Positions 54,172 through 62,461 of a DNA stretch of 64,000 bases are shown here, in pieces. Position 1 is the first letter of the stretch, and each line of letters starts with the position of its first letter. The notes below the pieces were generated by a model that ran no database searches, was not told where the DNA came from, and saw only the letters and a program-made list of their open reading frames with translations. The position numbers and the translations under genes were made by a program. This stretch comes from an uncultured Collinsella sp. (GTDB taxonomy: Bacteria; Actinomycetota; Coriobacteriia; Coriobacteriales; Coriobacteriaceae): assembly GCA_900541725.1 (NCBI GenBank), contig UQLB01000001.1, positions 82,834 through 146,833 of the forward strand, given 5' to 3'.

Positions 54172-54975
54172 ATGCCACCTAAGACAATTCAAGTTAGCGA
54201 AGATTTAGCAAACCAAATCAAAGCAAGGAGAGCAGAACTGGGCCTTAGCATCGAAGAAGCAGCTTCCAGAGCCGGAATCGGGGCAAAAACATGGGGTAAG
54301 TACGAGAGCGGCCAATCCATTCGAAGCGATAAGGCAACAGCCGTGTGCAAGGTCCTCAAATGGAAAAACTTCCCCGATGATTCAGCCGCAGAAACTATAA
54401 ATGAGGCCACGACAAAAGAATCCTTGGCGATTGATTCGAGTCATGCCGCCTGGTCCCAATTCTTAAAAGATGAATATGGCTATAAGGGCGCAGCGTCCTT
54501 CGCCTTTGGAACCGATATTCTGCTTGACTATATCAATAAGGATCTTGAGGACCTCTCTCATCTTCCAAAAGGGACTCATGTAGGACAACTCCCCGATAGC
54601 TGGATGATTGATTTGCTCCCACCTCAATATCTGATGCAGTACAACTATGACTTTCTATTCAAACTTCGAGCAGATCTGATTAGTTATCGTATACGAGCAA
54701 AACACGGACAAGACATAATGGCCCACACCGTTGCACAAGAACTGCTTGTAAGGCTTATCCGAGATGCGTCATTCGAACTCGTTTCCGACTGGGAAACCGA
54801 TGAAACCGATCTCGATGAAGACGGCTATCCACGGGACTTAGGTTGGGATGAATGGCCCGAGGATATCTGTGGCGACGATGATCTCAAATTCTTTATTAAT
54901 GACGACACATGGACGGAAGAAGGCAATTCATATTCGTTCGAGAACTGGTTTGAACCCCAGTTCTGTCTAAGTTAA
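54172..54975 (+). CDS. XRE-family HTH protein with acidic C-terminus
   Basis: A 267-residue protein. Residues about 8-70 form a Cro/C1-type helix-turn-helix (IKARRAELGLSIEEAASRAGIGAKTWGKYESGQ). The remaining 190 residues are unrelated to common sensor domains, with an acidic stretch ETDETDLDEDGYPRDLGWDEWPED near the end. ATG at 54172 follows AAAGGAA; an ATG 12 codons upstream lacks a site. It stands alone between terminators and may regulate an unseen target or be the antitoxin-like part of a mobile cargo. Confidence 0.72.
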   Translation: MPPKTIQVSEDLANQIKARRAELGLSIEEAASRAGIGAKTWGKYESGQSIRSDKATAVCKVLKWKNFPDDSAAETINEATTKESLAIDSSHAAWSQFLKDEYGYKGAASFAFGTDILLDYINKDLEDLSHLPKGTHVGQLPDSWMIDLLPPQYLMQYNYDFLFKLRADLISYRIRAKHGQDIMAHTVAQELLVRLIRDASFELVSDWETDETDLDEDGYPRDLGWDEWPEDICGDDDLKFFINDDTWTEEGNSYSFENWFEPQFCLS

Positions 54976-55090
54976 ATAGGCAACGAACAAACGGAGCTTC
55001 AGCAGAGACTGAAGGCGCCCAGTTCTAACCCTGACACAAAAATGTCCACAAAACAGCGGGGACGATCAGCTTGGTCGACCCCGCTACAAA

Positions 55091-56104
55091 TTACGCCTTC
55101 TTGATCACGTACGCCAATCCGATATCGCAGGCACAACGCACGATTGATGCGAAGAGCCACGATGCCGACAGCTTCATGAGCAACGGCATCGTCTGCCAAG
55201 GGATAAACCAATCGACTGCGTGGGTTGCAAAGATTGCCAGGCTGGCTTGTCCGCAAAACACGAGCCCTCGCTCAAGAGCGCCCAAGAACGGTACGTCCTT
55301 CAGCTTCTCCACAGCCATAGAAACCCAACATACGCAGTAACTGCCAGCAAGAGCGGCAATCGTGGCAATAACAAAACCGTCCACGCGGCGGCTCGAAAGT
55401 TCAAGCCCGCTCATAGCTGCTAAGACAAGCCAAACAATTCCAGCTCCAATAAACAGCAGCGGCTTGTCCACGCTCGGCTCCAGCCCCCTTTGGCGGGCCG
55501 TATAGCCAATCCACATCAGCAAAACGATGTAGCAGCTCAGATCCAGATCGACCGGCAGGTAGATACCCAAAAAGCGAGACACGCTCAGGCCACCGAAAGC
55601 TATCGCAGCACAGACAACGCCCCGCCAAACAACCCCAACTTCGCGCCCGTCAAACAGCCGTACCAGCGCATTAAACAGCAGGCGCGACGTAAACAGCGCG
55701 GCAGCAGGCGCGACGTAAACAGCGCGGCTAAAAACCACGCCATGCCAACGGCGGCAACGCCAAGCCCAGACACATCAACACCCGAGGCAAACACGAGCAT
55801 CTCAAGTCCGCCCGTAAGCGCACTACCCGTCAAAGGAGCCCCGCTCATCAAGAACGTCGGCACCTGCCACGCCAGCGCAAGCACCACATACGGCACCAGC
55901 AAACGCGACACCGAGCCACTCACCAGCTCGCGCCACGGCTTGGGCCTAAACGTATATCCAGCAAGAATAAAAAAACACCGGCATGTGAAACGAGAAGATG
56001 GCGTGCCGCAAAGGCGAGGGATTTGGAACGGTGTGCCCCACAATGACCAGGATAATTGCAATCCCCTTTGCAATATCAATCCAGTCGAGCCTTTTGGTCC
56101 CCAT
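55091..56104 (-). pseudogene. Acyltransferase 3 family membrane protein, two frameshifts
   Basis: An O-acetyltransferase-type membrane protein for surface polysaccharide. ATG at 56104 (after AAGGGTGAG) opens MGTKRLDWIDIAKGIAIILVIVGHT with the catalytic-type His, then HAIFSFHMPVFF. A run of seven T (55969-55975, A on the plus strand) shifts the frame so reading stops seven codons later; six T would continue FFILAGYTF. A second break is a 26-bp tandem duplication (55676-55727). The start and the C-terminal third are in the same frame; the middle is not. As sequenced only about 55 residues are made. Either decay or phase variation. Confidence 0.82.
55676..55727 (-). repeat. 26-bp tandem duplication inside the acyltransferase gene
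   Basis: Two identical, directly adjacent 26-bp copies (55676-55701 and 55702-55727), each containing GGCGCGACGTAAACAGCGCG. One copy would encode AALFTSRLL once, in frame with both flanks. The length is not a multiple of three, so the second copy shifts the frame. Confidence 0.9.
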
Positions 56105-56136
56105 AGCTCACCCTTCAAAACCGCAGCAATAAGACG

Positions 56137-56169
56137 AAAAAAGCCCGGACCACTAAGCGGTCCGGGCTT
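56137..56169 (-). terminator. Terminator of tRNA-Arg(TCT)
   Basis: AAGCCCGGACC and its exact complement form an 11-bp stem with a 7-nt loop, followed by TTTT on the minus strand, 10 bases after the tRNA end. Confidence 0.82.
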
Positions 56170-56178
56170 AATAAACGA

Positions 56179-56255
56179 TGGTGCTCCATGGCGGATTCGA
56201 ACCGTCGACCTTGGGATTAGAAGTCCCCTGCTCTATCCAACTGAGCTAATGGAGC
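56179..56255 (-). tRNA. tRNA-Arg (anticodon TCT)
   Basis: Acceptor GCTCCAT with ATGGAGC, D stem GCTC/GAGC, anticodon loop CTTCTAA (anticodon TCT, reading AGA), T loop TTCGAAT and an encoded CCA. Two pairs are broken: G27 with A43 in the anticodon stem and A50 with C64 in the T stem. It still looks functional but is less perfect than the CCG isoacceptor. Confidence 0.92.
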
Positions 56256-56309
56256 AAATAACCGCACGCCCAAGCACGCGCACGCGTGCCAAGCGCTTGT
56301 AATTATAAC

Positions 56310-57077
56310 CTAGTTGAACTGCTCGCGGTACGCCTTGCAGACCTCATCAACCGGGCCGTCCATGCGAAGGTCGCCCTTCTCAATCCAAACGGCGCGCTGG
56401 CAAATGCGCTCGACCTGCTCCATGGAGTGCGAAACGAACAGAACCGTCACGTCACCGCTCTGGATAAAGTGCTGAATACGGGCCTCGCACTTTTGCTGGA
56501 AGAACACGTCACCGACGGACAGCGTCTCATCAACGATCAGAATATCGGGCTCGGTAATCGTCGCGATTGCAAAGGCAATACGCGCCACCATGCCCGAGGA
56601 GAAGTTCTTAAGCGGCATGTCGACAAAGTTCTGCAGCTCAGCGAACTCGATAATGCCGTCAAAGTTGGCATCAATGAACTCCTTGGTGTAGCCGAGCAGG
56701 GCGCCGTTCAGATAGATGTTCTCGCGGGCGGTCAGCTCGGGGTCAAAGCCGGCACCAAGCTCAATCAGCGGTGCGATGTTGCCATGCACCTTAACGCTGC
56801 CCTCGCTGGGCTCGAGCACGCCGGCGATAATCTTAAGCATCGTAGACTTGCCGGAACCATTAGTGCCCACCAGGCCCACGACCTCGCCTCGATGAATATC
56901 AAACGAGATGTGCTTTAGCGCCCTAAACTCCTCAAAGAACAGCTCGTGCTTGGCAAGCTTAATGAAATACTCCTTGAGGTTGGTCAGCGACTCGGACGCC
57001 ATGTTAAAGATCATGGTGACGTCGTCGACCTCGACAGCCAGAGGCTGCTCGCTGTAATCAACAACAGATTCAGTCAT
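56310..57077 (-). CDS. Polysaccharide ABC exporter, ATPase subunit
   Basis: Powers export of a lipid-linked surface polysaccharide or teichoic acid (TagH/Wzt type). The 255 residues have VDDVTMIFNMASESLTNLKEYFIK, an N-terminal feature of this subfamily, Walker A GTNGSGKST, signature FSSGMVARIAFA (the typical YSSGM variant), Walker B ILIVDETLSVGD and SHSMEQV. No C-terminal carbohydrate-binding domain is present. ATG at 57077 follows AAGGAG. It follows the permease gene by 11 bases. Confidence 0.92.
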   Translation of the reverse strand: MTESVVDYSEQPLAVEVDDVTMIFNMASESLTNLKEYFIKLAKHELFFEEFRALKHISFDIHRGEVVGLVGTNGSGKSTMLKIIAGVLEPSEGSVKVHGNIAPLIELGAGFDPELTARENIYLNGALLGYTKEFIDANFDGIIEFAELQNFVDMPLKNFSSGMVARIAFAIATITEPDILIVDETLSVGDVFFQQKCEARIQHFIQSGDVTVLFVSHSMEQVERICQRAVWIEKGDLRMDGPVDEVCKAYREQFN

Positions 57078-57088
57078 CACAGCACTCC

Positions 57089-57934
57089 TTAGATGTAGAG
57101 GATGAATTTGCGCTCGGACTTATGGAACACGGTGTAGCCAATAGCAAGCGCAAGAACCGCCCAAGCGACGCACATACCAAGCGTCAAGAACGAAGGCGTG
57201 GTCTGGAACAGGAAGATGTCACGCATAAACTGCAGGTAGTTGTACATGGGGTTCGCATAGACCAGGATGCGCACGATATGGGGCATTTGCGCAACGAAGT
57301 CGGTCGTCCAGAAGATGGGCGTGATATAGGTCCACGCCGTGATGACGACACTCCACAGATGCATAACGTCGCGGAAAAAGACGGTGAGCGCCGAAAGCAT
57401 CATACCCAGGCCCATGCAGAAGCACATAAGCAAGAACAAGCAAACAGGCAGCAGAATGAGGTGCCACGAAGGCATAACGCGGAACCACAGCATAACGATG
57501 GCGACGGCGACCAGCGAGAAGGCAAAGTTGACCAGCGAGAAGAGCACCTTCTGCACCGGGAAGACCCAGCGGTGAACCTTGACCTTCTTGAGCAGCGGAG
57601 CTGCGCCCACGATCGACGTCAGCGCCTGGTTCGTAGACTCGGACATGACGGCAAAGGTGACGTTACCCACGATCAAGTACAGCGGGTACATCTCGGGCGT
57701 AATAGAGCCGTTGCGACCCTGGGCAAAAATCGTCGAGAACACGATGGCCATGACGATCATCATCAGCAGCGGGTTGAGCACCGACCACGCAACGCCCAAA
57801 ACACTGCGACGATACTTAATCTTAAAATCCTTGGTAACCAGCTGACGAAGGATAAACGCGTCCTTCTCAAATTCGTTCTTAGCAAACGTCGCAGGCAGAC
57901 TGCGAGTTTCTTGTTGCTTTGTCTGATCCGACAC
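57089..57934 (-). CDS. Polysaccharide ABC exporter, permease subunit
   Basis: Membrane partner of the ATPase encoded downstream (ABC-2 family, TagG/Wzm type). The 281 residues have about six membrane helices and the conserved start FILRQLVTKDFKIKYRRSVLGVAWSVLNPL. PMYNYLQFMRDIFL near the end is typical. GTG at 57934 follows AAAGGAG by eight bases; the frame is open further up without a site. Divergent from the GT2 genes across a short promoter region. Confidence 0.92.
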   Translation of the reverse strand: MSDQTKQQETRSLPATFAKNEFEKDAFILRQLVTKDFKIKYRRSVLGVAWSVLNPLLMMIVMAIVFSTIFAQGRNGSITPEMYPLYLIVGNVTFAVMSESTNQALTSIVGAAPLLKKVKVHRWVFPVQKVLFSLVNFAFSLVAVAIVMLWFRVMPSWHLILLPVCLFLLMCFCMGLGMMLSALTVFFRDVMHLWSVVITAWTYITPIFWTTDFVAQMPHIVRILVYANPMYNYLQFMRDIFLFQTTPSFLTLGMCVAWAVLALAIGYTVFHKSERKFILYI

Positions 57935-57973
57935 GGATGCAACTCCTTTACTCGTAATCGTTGACAAACGAAC

Positions 57974-57979
57974 AGTATA
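57974..57979 (-). promoter_or_regulatory. -10 box of the polysaccharide exporter genes
   Basis: Minus-strand TATACT 40 bases upstream of the permease GTG. The -35 region is weak. Confidence 0.45.
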
Positions 57980-58060
57980 GACCCGACGGACAGGCAAACG
58001 AATCGCGCAACAAAACTGGAGAACTAACCCACATCTTAGGATGCCAGGCGCAAACGGCTA

Positions 58061-58066
58061 TACTTT
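58061..58066 (+). promoter_or_regulatory. -10 box of the GT2-GT2-yfhO operon
   Basis: TATACT 28 bases before the first GT2 gene, mirrored by an identical box for the divergent exporter operon. A weak TTAGGA lies 17 bases upstream. Confidence 0.5.
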
Positions 58067-58094
58067 CAGAGATTGAAATTCAAAGGAGCATTGA

Positions 58095-59057
58095 GTGAAT
58101 TCTGAATCCATTGCCGTCATCATCCCCTGCTACAACGAAGCGCTTACGATCGGTAAGGTCGTCGACGACTTTCACCGCGAACTTCCGCAGGCGACGGTCT
58201 ATGTCTATGACAACAACTCATCGGACGAGACTTCCCGCATCGCAGCAGAGCATGGCGCGACGGTCCACCTTGAGCCGCGCCAGGGTAAGGGCAACGTCTG
58301 CCGCCAGATGTTTCGCGACATCGATGCCGACTGCTACCTGATGGTCGACGGCGACGACACCTACCCCGCCGAGGCGGCCAAGGCCCTCTGCGAGCCTATC
58401 CTCAACGGCACGGCCGACATGACCGTGGGTGACCGCCTTTCCAACGGCACCTACGCCGAGGAGAACAAGCGTGCCTTCCACGGCTTTGGCAACAACCTGG
58501 TACGCGCCATGATCAAGTGGATCTATGGCTACAGTTTCGATGACGTCATGACCGGTTACCGCGCCATGAGCCGCCCGTTCGTCAAAACCTTCCCCGTGCT
58601 TTCCGAGGGCTTTCAGATCGAAACCGAGCTCTCGATCCACGCTGTCGACCACCGCTGGCGCATCAAAGATGTACCCATCGAGTACCGCGACCGTCCCGAG
58701 GGCTCCGAGTCCAAACTCAACACCGTCAGCGATGGCATTAAGGTCGTCGCGATGATCGGCACGCTGTTCAAGGACTACCGCCCGCTAAAGTTCTTCACCC
58801 TGGTCGCAATTCTATTCGCGCTTATCGGCCTCGCCCTGGGCATGCCCATCGTTGTCGAGTATTTCCAGACCGGCCTCGTCCCGCGCTTCCCCACCGCCAT
58901 GCTCGCCGCATCGTTTATGTTCCTGTGCGGCCTGAGCCTTGCAACCGGATTCATCCTCGACTCCGTGGCAAAGGTCGAAAAAAAGCAGTGGGAAGTCGAC
59001 GTGTACAGCAAATACGCTTTCGATGACTATCGCAGCGACAAAACGAACGCGAGGTAA
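58095..59057 (+). CDS. GT2 glycosyltransferase with membrane helices
   Basis: Probably transfers a sugar to a lipid or polysaccharide carrier. The 320 residues have a GT-A domain (AVIIPCYNEALTIGKVV, VYDNNSSDETS, LMVDGDDTYP with the DxD, GYRAMSRPFVKTFP) and two C-terminal membrane helices (about 238-260 and 268-292). GTG at 58095 follows AAAGGAG by six bases. First of three coupled genes. Confidence 0.88.
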   Translation: MNSESIAVIIPCYNEALTIGKVVDDFHRELPQATVYVYDNNSSDETSRIAAEHGATVHLEPRQGKGNVCRQMFRDIDADCYLMVDGDDTYPAEAAKALCEPILNGTADMTVGDRLSNGTYAEENKRAFHGFGNNLVRAMIKWIYGYSFDDVMTGYRAMSRPFVKTFPVLSEGFQIETELSIHAVDHRWRIKDVPIEYRDRPEGSESKLNTVSDGIKVVAMIGTLFKDYRPLKFFTLVAILFALIGLALGMPIVVEYFQTGLVPRFPTAMLAASFMFLCGLSLATGFILDSVAKVEKKQWEVDVYSKYAFDDYRSDKTNAR

Positions 59058-59063
59058 ATCGCC

Positions 59064-60032
59064 ATGCCGCTCATCTCCAACGTCGTGCCGTGCTACAACG
59101 AGCAGGAATCGCTTCCGATCTTTCTCAAAGAGCTCGATGGCGTTGTCCACGCCATAACGCAAAAGCACCCCGAAATCTCATTCGAAGCGGTCCTCGTCGA
59201 CGATGGCTCGGCAGACGCAACGCTCACCGTCATGAAAGCCGAGGCCGCGGGCTCGCATCCATATACCATTCATTGGTACTCCTTCTCGCGCAACTTTGGT
59301 AAAGAGGCGGCGCTGTTTGCCGGACTCCAGCATGCAAAGGGCGACTATGTTGCCACCATGGATGCCGACATGCAGGACCCGCCCTCGCTCCTGCCGCAAA
59401 TGTACGAGCTCCTGCAAACCGAAGACTACGACAACGTCGCCACGCGCAGGACCACCCGCGAAGGCGAGCCTCCCATCAGGTCGTTCTGCGCCCGCATGTT
59501 CTACAAAATCATCAACCGTATTTCCAAGGCCGACATCGTCGACGGAGCGCGCGATTTTAGACTCATGAAACGACCCATGGTCAACGCCATCATTTCCATG
59601 GGCGAATACAACCGATTCTCTAAGGGCATTTACGGCTGGGTCGGCTTTAAAACCAAGTGGCTCCCTTATGTAAACGTCAACCGCGTTGCCGGCGAGACCA
59701 AGTGGAGCTTTTGGTCGCTGCTCCTCTATTCAATCGATGGCATCGTCGCGTTCTCTACGGCGCCACTCTCCCTTGCCGCCCTCACGGGCATCATTTTCTG
59801 CCTCATCGCCATCCTGGGATTCATCGTTATCCTGGTCAAAACGCTTGTCTGGGGTGACCCTGTCGGCGGATGGCCCTCACTCGCCTGCCTCATTACGCTG
59901 TATGGCGGCATGCAGCTTCTGTGCCTGGGAATCATCGGCGAGTACCTAGCAAAGGCCTATCTGGAGACCAAGCGACGCCCCATCTATATCGTTCGCGAGT
60001 CCAACGAGGATTCTGATGACACGGTCCACTAA
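59064..60032 (+). CDS. GtrB-like GT2 glycosyltransferase
   Basis: Resembles polyprenyl-phosphate glycosyltransferases (GtrB, dolichol-phosphate mannosyltransferase). The 322 residues show VVPCYNEQESLPIFL, VLVDDGSADAT, SRNFGKEAALFAGL, ATMDADMQDPP (metal site) and the catalytic-loop DFRLMKRP, then two membrane helices (about 232-255 and 267-290). The stop lies 17 bases inside the next gene, suggesting that the lipid-linked sugar it makes is used by that membrane protein. Confidence 0.9.
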   Translation: MPLISNVVPCYNEQESLPIFLKELDGVVHAITQKHPEISFEAVLVDDGSADATLTVMKAEAAGSHPYTIHWYSFSRNFGKEAALFAGLQHAKGDYVATMDADMQDPPSLLPQMYELLQTEDYDNVATRRTTREGEPPIRSFCARMFYKIINRISKADIVDGARDFRLMKRPMVNAIISMGEYNRFSKGIYGWVGFKTKWLPYVNVNRVAGETKWSFWSLLLYSIDGIVAFSTAPLSLAALTGIIFCLIAILGFIVILVKTLVWGDPVGGWPSLACLITLYGGMQLLCLGIIGEYLAKAYLETKRRPIYIVRESNEDSDDTVH

Positions 60033-62424
60033 CAGCACGCTCAAGAACGTTGCGTTCTACGCTGCCTGCTTCACGTTTTCCATCACGCTCTTTGTCGCGC
60101 TCGCCATAGCGGGGCATATATATCCCTTTGGCGACAATTCGTTTCTCACCAACGACCTCAAGTACCAATACATCGACTTCTTTGCGTGGTTTCGCCGCGT
60201 CCTTTTAGGCGAAGCGAACCTTCGCTATTCCTTCTCCCAGGGACTTGGCATGAACACTTGGGGCCTCTATAGCTACTACCTCGCGAGCCCCTTCAACCTG
60301 CTCTGCGTGTTGTTTCCCCAGGACAAGCTGACGCTCTTTGTATTCGTCATCAGCGCGCTCAAGCTTGGCTGCGTCCACATCAGCAGCGCTTGGTATGTGC
60401 AAAAGCGCTTTGGCTTATCCAAGCCCGCGGCATTCCTGCTTTCCCTCTCGTTCACGTTTTGCAGCTGGACCGTCAGCAACCTGCGCAACCCGCTCTGGAT
60501 TGATTGCCTGATCCTGCTTCCCGTTTGCGCCTACGGTTGCTACGAGGTCATCCGCAAGCAGCGCATAGCGCGCCTTGTCATCGCCACGGCACTTAACGTC
60601 ATGTTCTGCTGGTATACGGCCTATATCAGCATTCTGTTCCTCTGCATCTTTGTACTGGTCGAATTTGTCGATTACGCTGCCGAGCAGGGCTTTAGCTGGA
60701 AGCTCATGCTCGATCGAGCACTTCGATTCGCAGGCGCCATCGTTCTCGGGCTGCTTCTGTCCGCTTGGACCTTTTTGCCGACCATCCTTGCCATGTCCAA
60801 GGGCGGCCCCGTTTTGGCCCTCGGACCGCTGCTTAAAACCAGCCTCAAATCGCTCATCAGGGGCTTTCTCCCCGGCATGTGGATGAACAACGACAGTACA
60901 CCGCAGTTCTATTGCGGCGTAATCATGATGCTGCTCGCGGTGAGCCTACTATTTAACCGCGCCGTTCCGATCAAGATGCGCATCGCGACACTTGTCGTCA
61001 CGATAATCCTGGTCGCAAGCTCCGTTTTGAGTCCGCTCGAGTACATCTGGTGCGGCATGCGCGTACCCAACGGCTTCTATTCGCGCACGGCTTTCTTGCT
61101 GAGCTTCTTTGCGCTGTGGGCAGCGGGCTATGCCCTGCGGACGCTCAAGGACCACCCTAAATTGTGCCGAGCATCTCGTCCAGCAGTTATCCTGCCCCTC
61201 CTGGCGCTTACGACCATCGAGCTGTTCGCCAACGCCCATAGCATATGGAACCAGCTGTACATAGGCTATTCCGAGGACAATAACAGCGCCTACGTCGCCA
61301 CCGCAACAAGAACTGTCAGTGCGATTCAGGACAACGACCCGACGTCGTTCTACCGCATTGACCGCACGACCACGCGTGCCGATAGCGCCGCCCTCAACGA
61401 AGGCTTGGCGCTCGGGTACGATCAGCTGTCCTCGTATTCGTCTGCCAACAACCCGCAGGCCATCGCGCTGCTCAACTCCCTTGGCTACAGCAGCGTGGGC
61501 GAGTTTTCGACCCGTTATGCCGAGCCGATTCTGACTGTCGACGCGCTGCTGGGGGTCAAGTACGCCATTGCCGAGCAGACGCCCGCAGGATACGTGGCAC
61601 TGCCGGAGCCAGGCGGCATGGCAAGCGCCGTGTACGAGAACCCCTATGCGCTCAGCCTTGGTATCACGGCCTCCAAAGACATTCAAAACTGCACGCTGGA
61701 GGGCGAAAATCCCTTCGAGATGCAAAACGGCCTGTATAGCAAAATCCTCGGCCACAAGGTTGAGCTCTACACCGAGATTGACGCCACGAAAACGGTGGAC
61801 AGCCTGGACGCAAAGCAGTGGAGCGTCACCGTGCCAGCAGGATCAATCGGCTATCTCTACATCAATAAAGATGCGAATGCCGGCAGCTATTGGCCCGTCG
61901 CCCTCACTATTGACCAGCGGACAATCAATAGCGAAGCTTGGCGATTCGACAACAATATCCGCCAGATTGCAGATGCATCGGATGGTCCAAGCTCGCATAC
62001 GGTATCGCTGGAGGTCGCAGAGGGCTATACCGATATGCCACAAGACAATGAGCCGGTCTTTTACGCGCTCAATCTGGAAGTCTTTGAGCAGATTATCGAC
62101 GAGCTTAAGACGAGCGAGTTTGTTCCGGCGGTTTTCGAGGACGGAAGGATCGAAGGCGAGTATACCGCCAAGTATGACGGCAACCTGCTGCTGAGCGTTC
62201 CGTACGATGAGGGCTGGAACATAACGGTAAACGGAACCGCCGCAGAACTAACGCCCGCCGCCGATAAGGGCCTGTCGTCCCTGAACGTGCAGAAAGGCGC
62301 GAATAGGATCGTGATGACCTACAAGACTCCGGGTGCCCTTGCGGGGCTTGCAGTGAGTCTGGCGACCACCGTCGCCCTTGTTGCAGCGGGGCTATACGCC
62401 AGGCATAAGAAAAGCCGCCGTTAA
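60016..62424 (+). CDS. YfhO-family membrane protein
   Basis: An 802-residue protein with about 12 helices in residues 15-410, a large outside domain and a last helix (about 772-792). The opening NSFLTNDLKYQYIDFFAWFRRVL and LGMNTWGLYSYYLASPFNLL is the signature of YfhO (GT-C fold), proposed to transfer undecaprenyl-linked sugars to lipoteichoic acid or other wall polymers. ATG at 60016 follows GAGG and overlaps the GtrB-like gene. The pairing of a GtrB-type donor maker with a YfhO transferase is known from Bacillus and Listeria. Confidence 0.9.
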   Translation: MTRSTNSTLKNVAFYAACFTFSITLFVALAIAGHIYPFGDNSFLTNDLKYQYIDFFAWFRRVLLGEANLRYSFSQGLGMNTWGLYSYYLASPFNLLCVLFPQDKLTLFVFVISALKLGCVHISSAWYVQKRFGLSKPAAFLLSLSFTFCSWTVSNLRNPLWIDCLILLPVCAYGCYEVIRKQRIARLVIATALNVMFCWYTAYISILFLCIFVLVEFVDYAAEQGFSWKLMLDRALRFAGAIVLGLLLSAWTFLPTILAMSKGGPVLALGPLLKTSLKSLIRGFLPGMWMNNDSTPQFYCGVIMMLLAVSLLFNRAVPIKMRIATLVVTIILVASSVLSPLEYIWCGMRVPNGFYSRTAFLLSFFALWAAGYALRTLKDHPKLCRASRPAVILPLLALTTIELFANAHSIWNQLYIGYSEDNNSAYVATATRTVSAIQDNDPTSFYRIDRTTTRADSAALNEGLALGYDQLSSYSSANNPQAIALLNSLGYSSVGEFSTRYAEPILTVDALLGVKYAIAEQTPAGYVALPEPGGMASAVYENPYALSLGITASKDIQNCTLEGENPFEMQNGLYSKILGHKVELYTEIDATKTVDSLDAKQWSVTVPAGSIGYLYINKDANAGSYWPVALTIDQRTINSEAWRFDNNIRQIADASDGPSSHTVSLEVAEGYTDMPQDNEPVFYALNLEVFEQIIDELKTSEFVPAVFEDGRIEGEYTAKYDGNLLLSVPYDEGWNITVNGTAAELTPAADKGLSSLNVQKGANRIVMTYKTPGALAGLAVSLATTVALVAAGLYARHKKSRR

Positions 62425-62439
62425 CAAGCGGCGGCTTTT
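62410..62439. terminator. Bidirectional terminator between yfhO-like and rmlCD genes
   Basis: AAAAGCCGCCG, an 8-nt loop and CGGCGGCTTTT form a perfect 11-bp stem with A and T tracts on either side. The yfhO-like stop lies in the loop; the convergent rmlCD gene ends 23 bases further on. Confidence 0.85.
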
Positions 62440-62461
62440 ACTCTCGAAAAGTTAATAGCGG

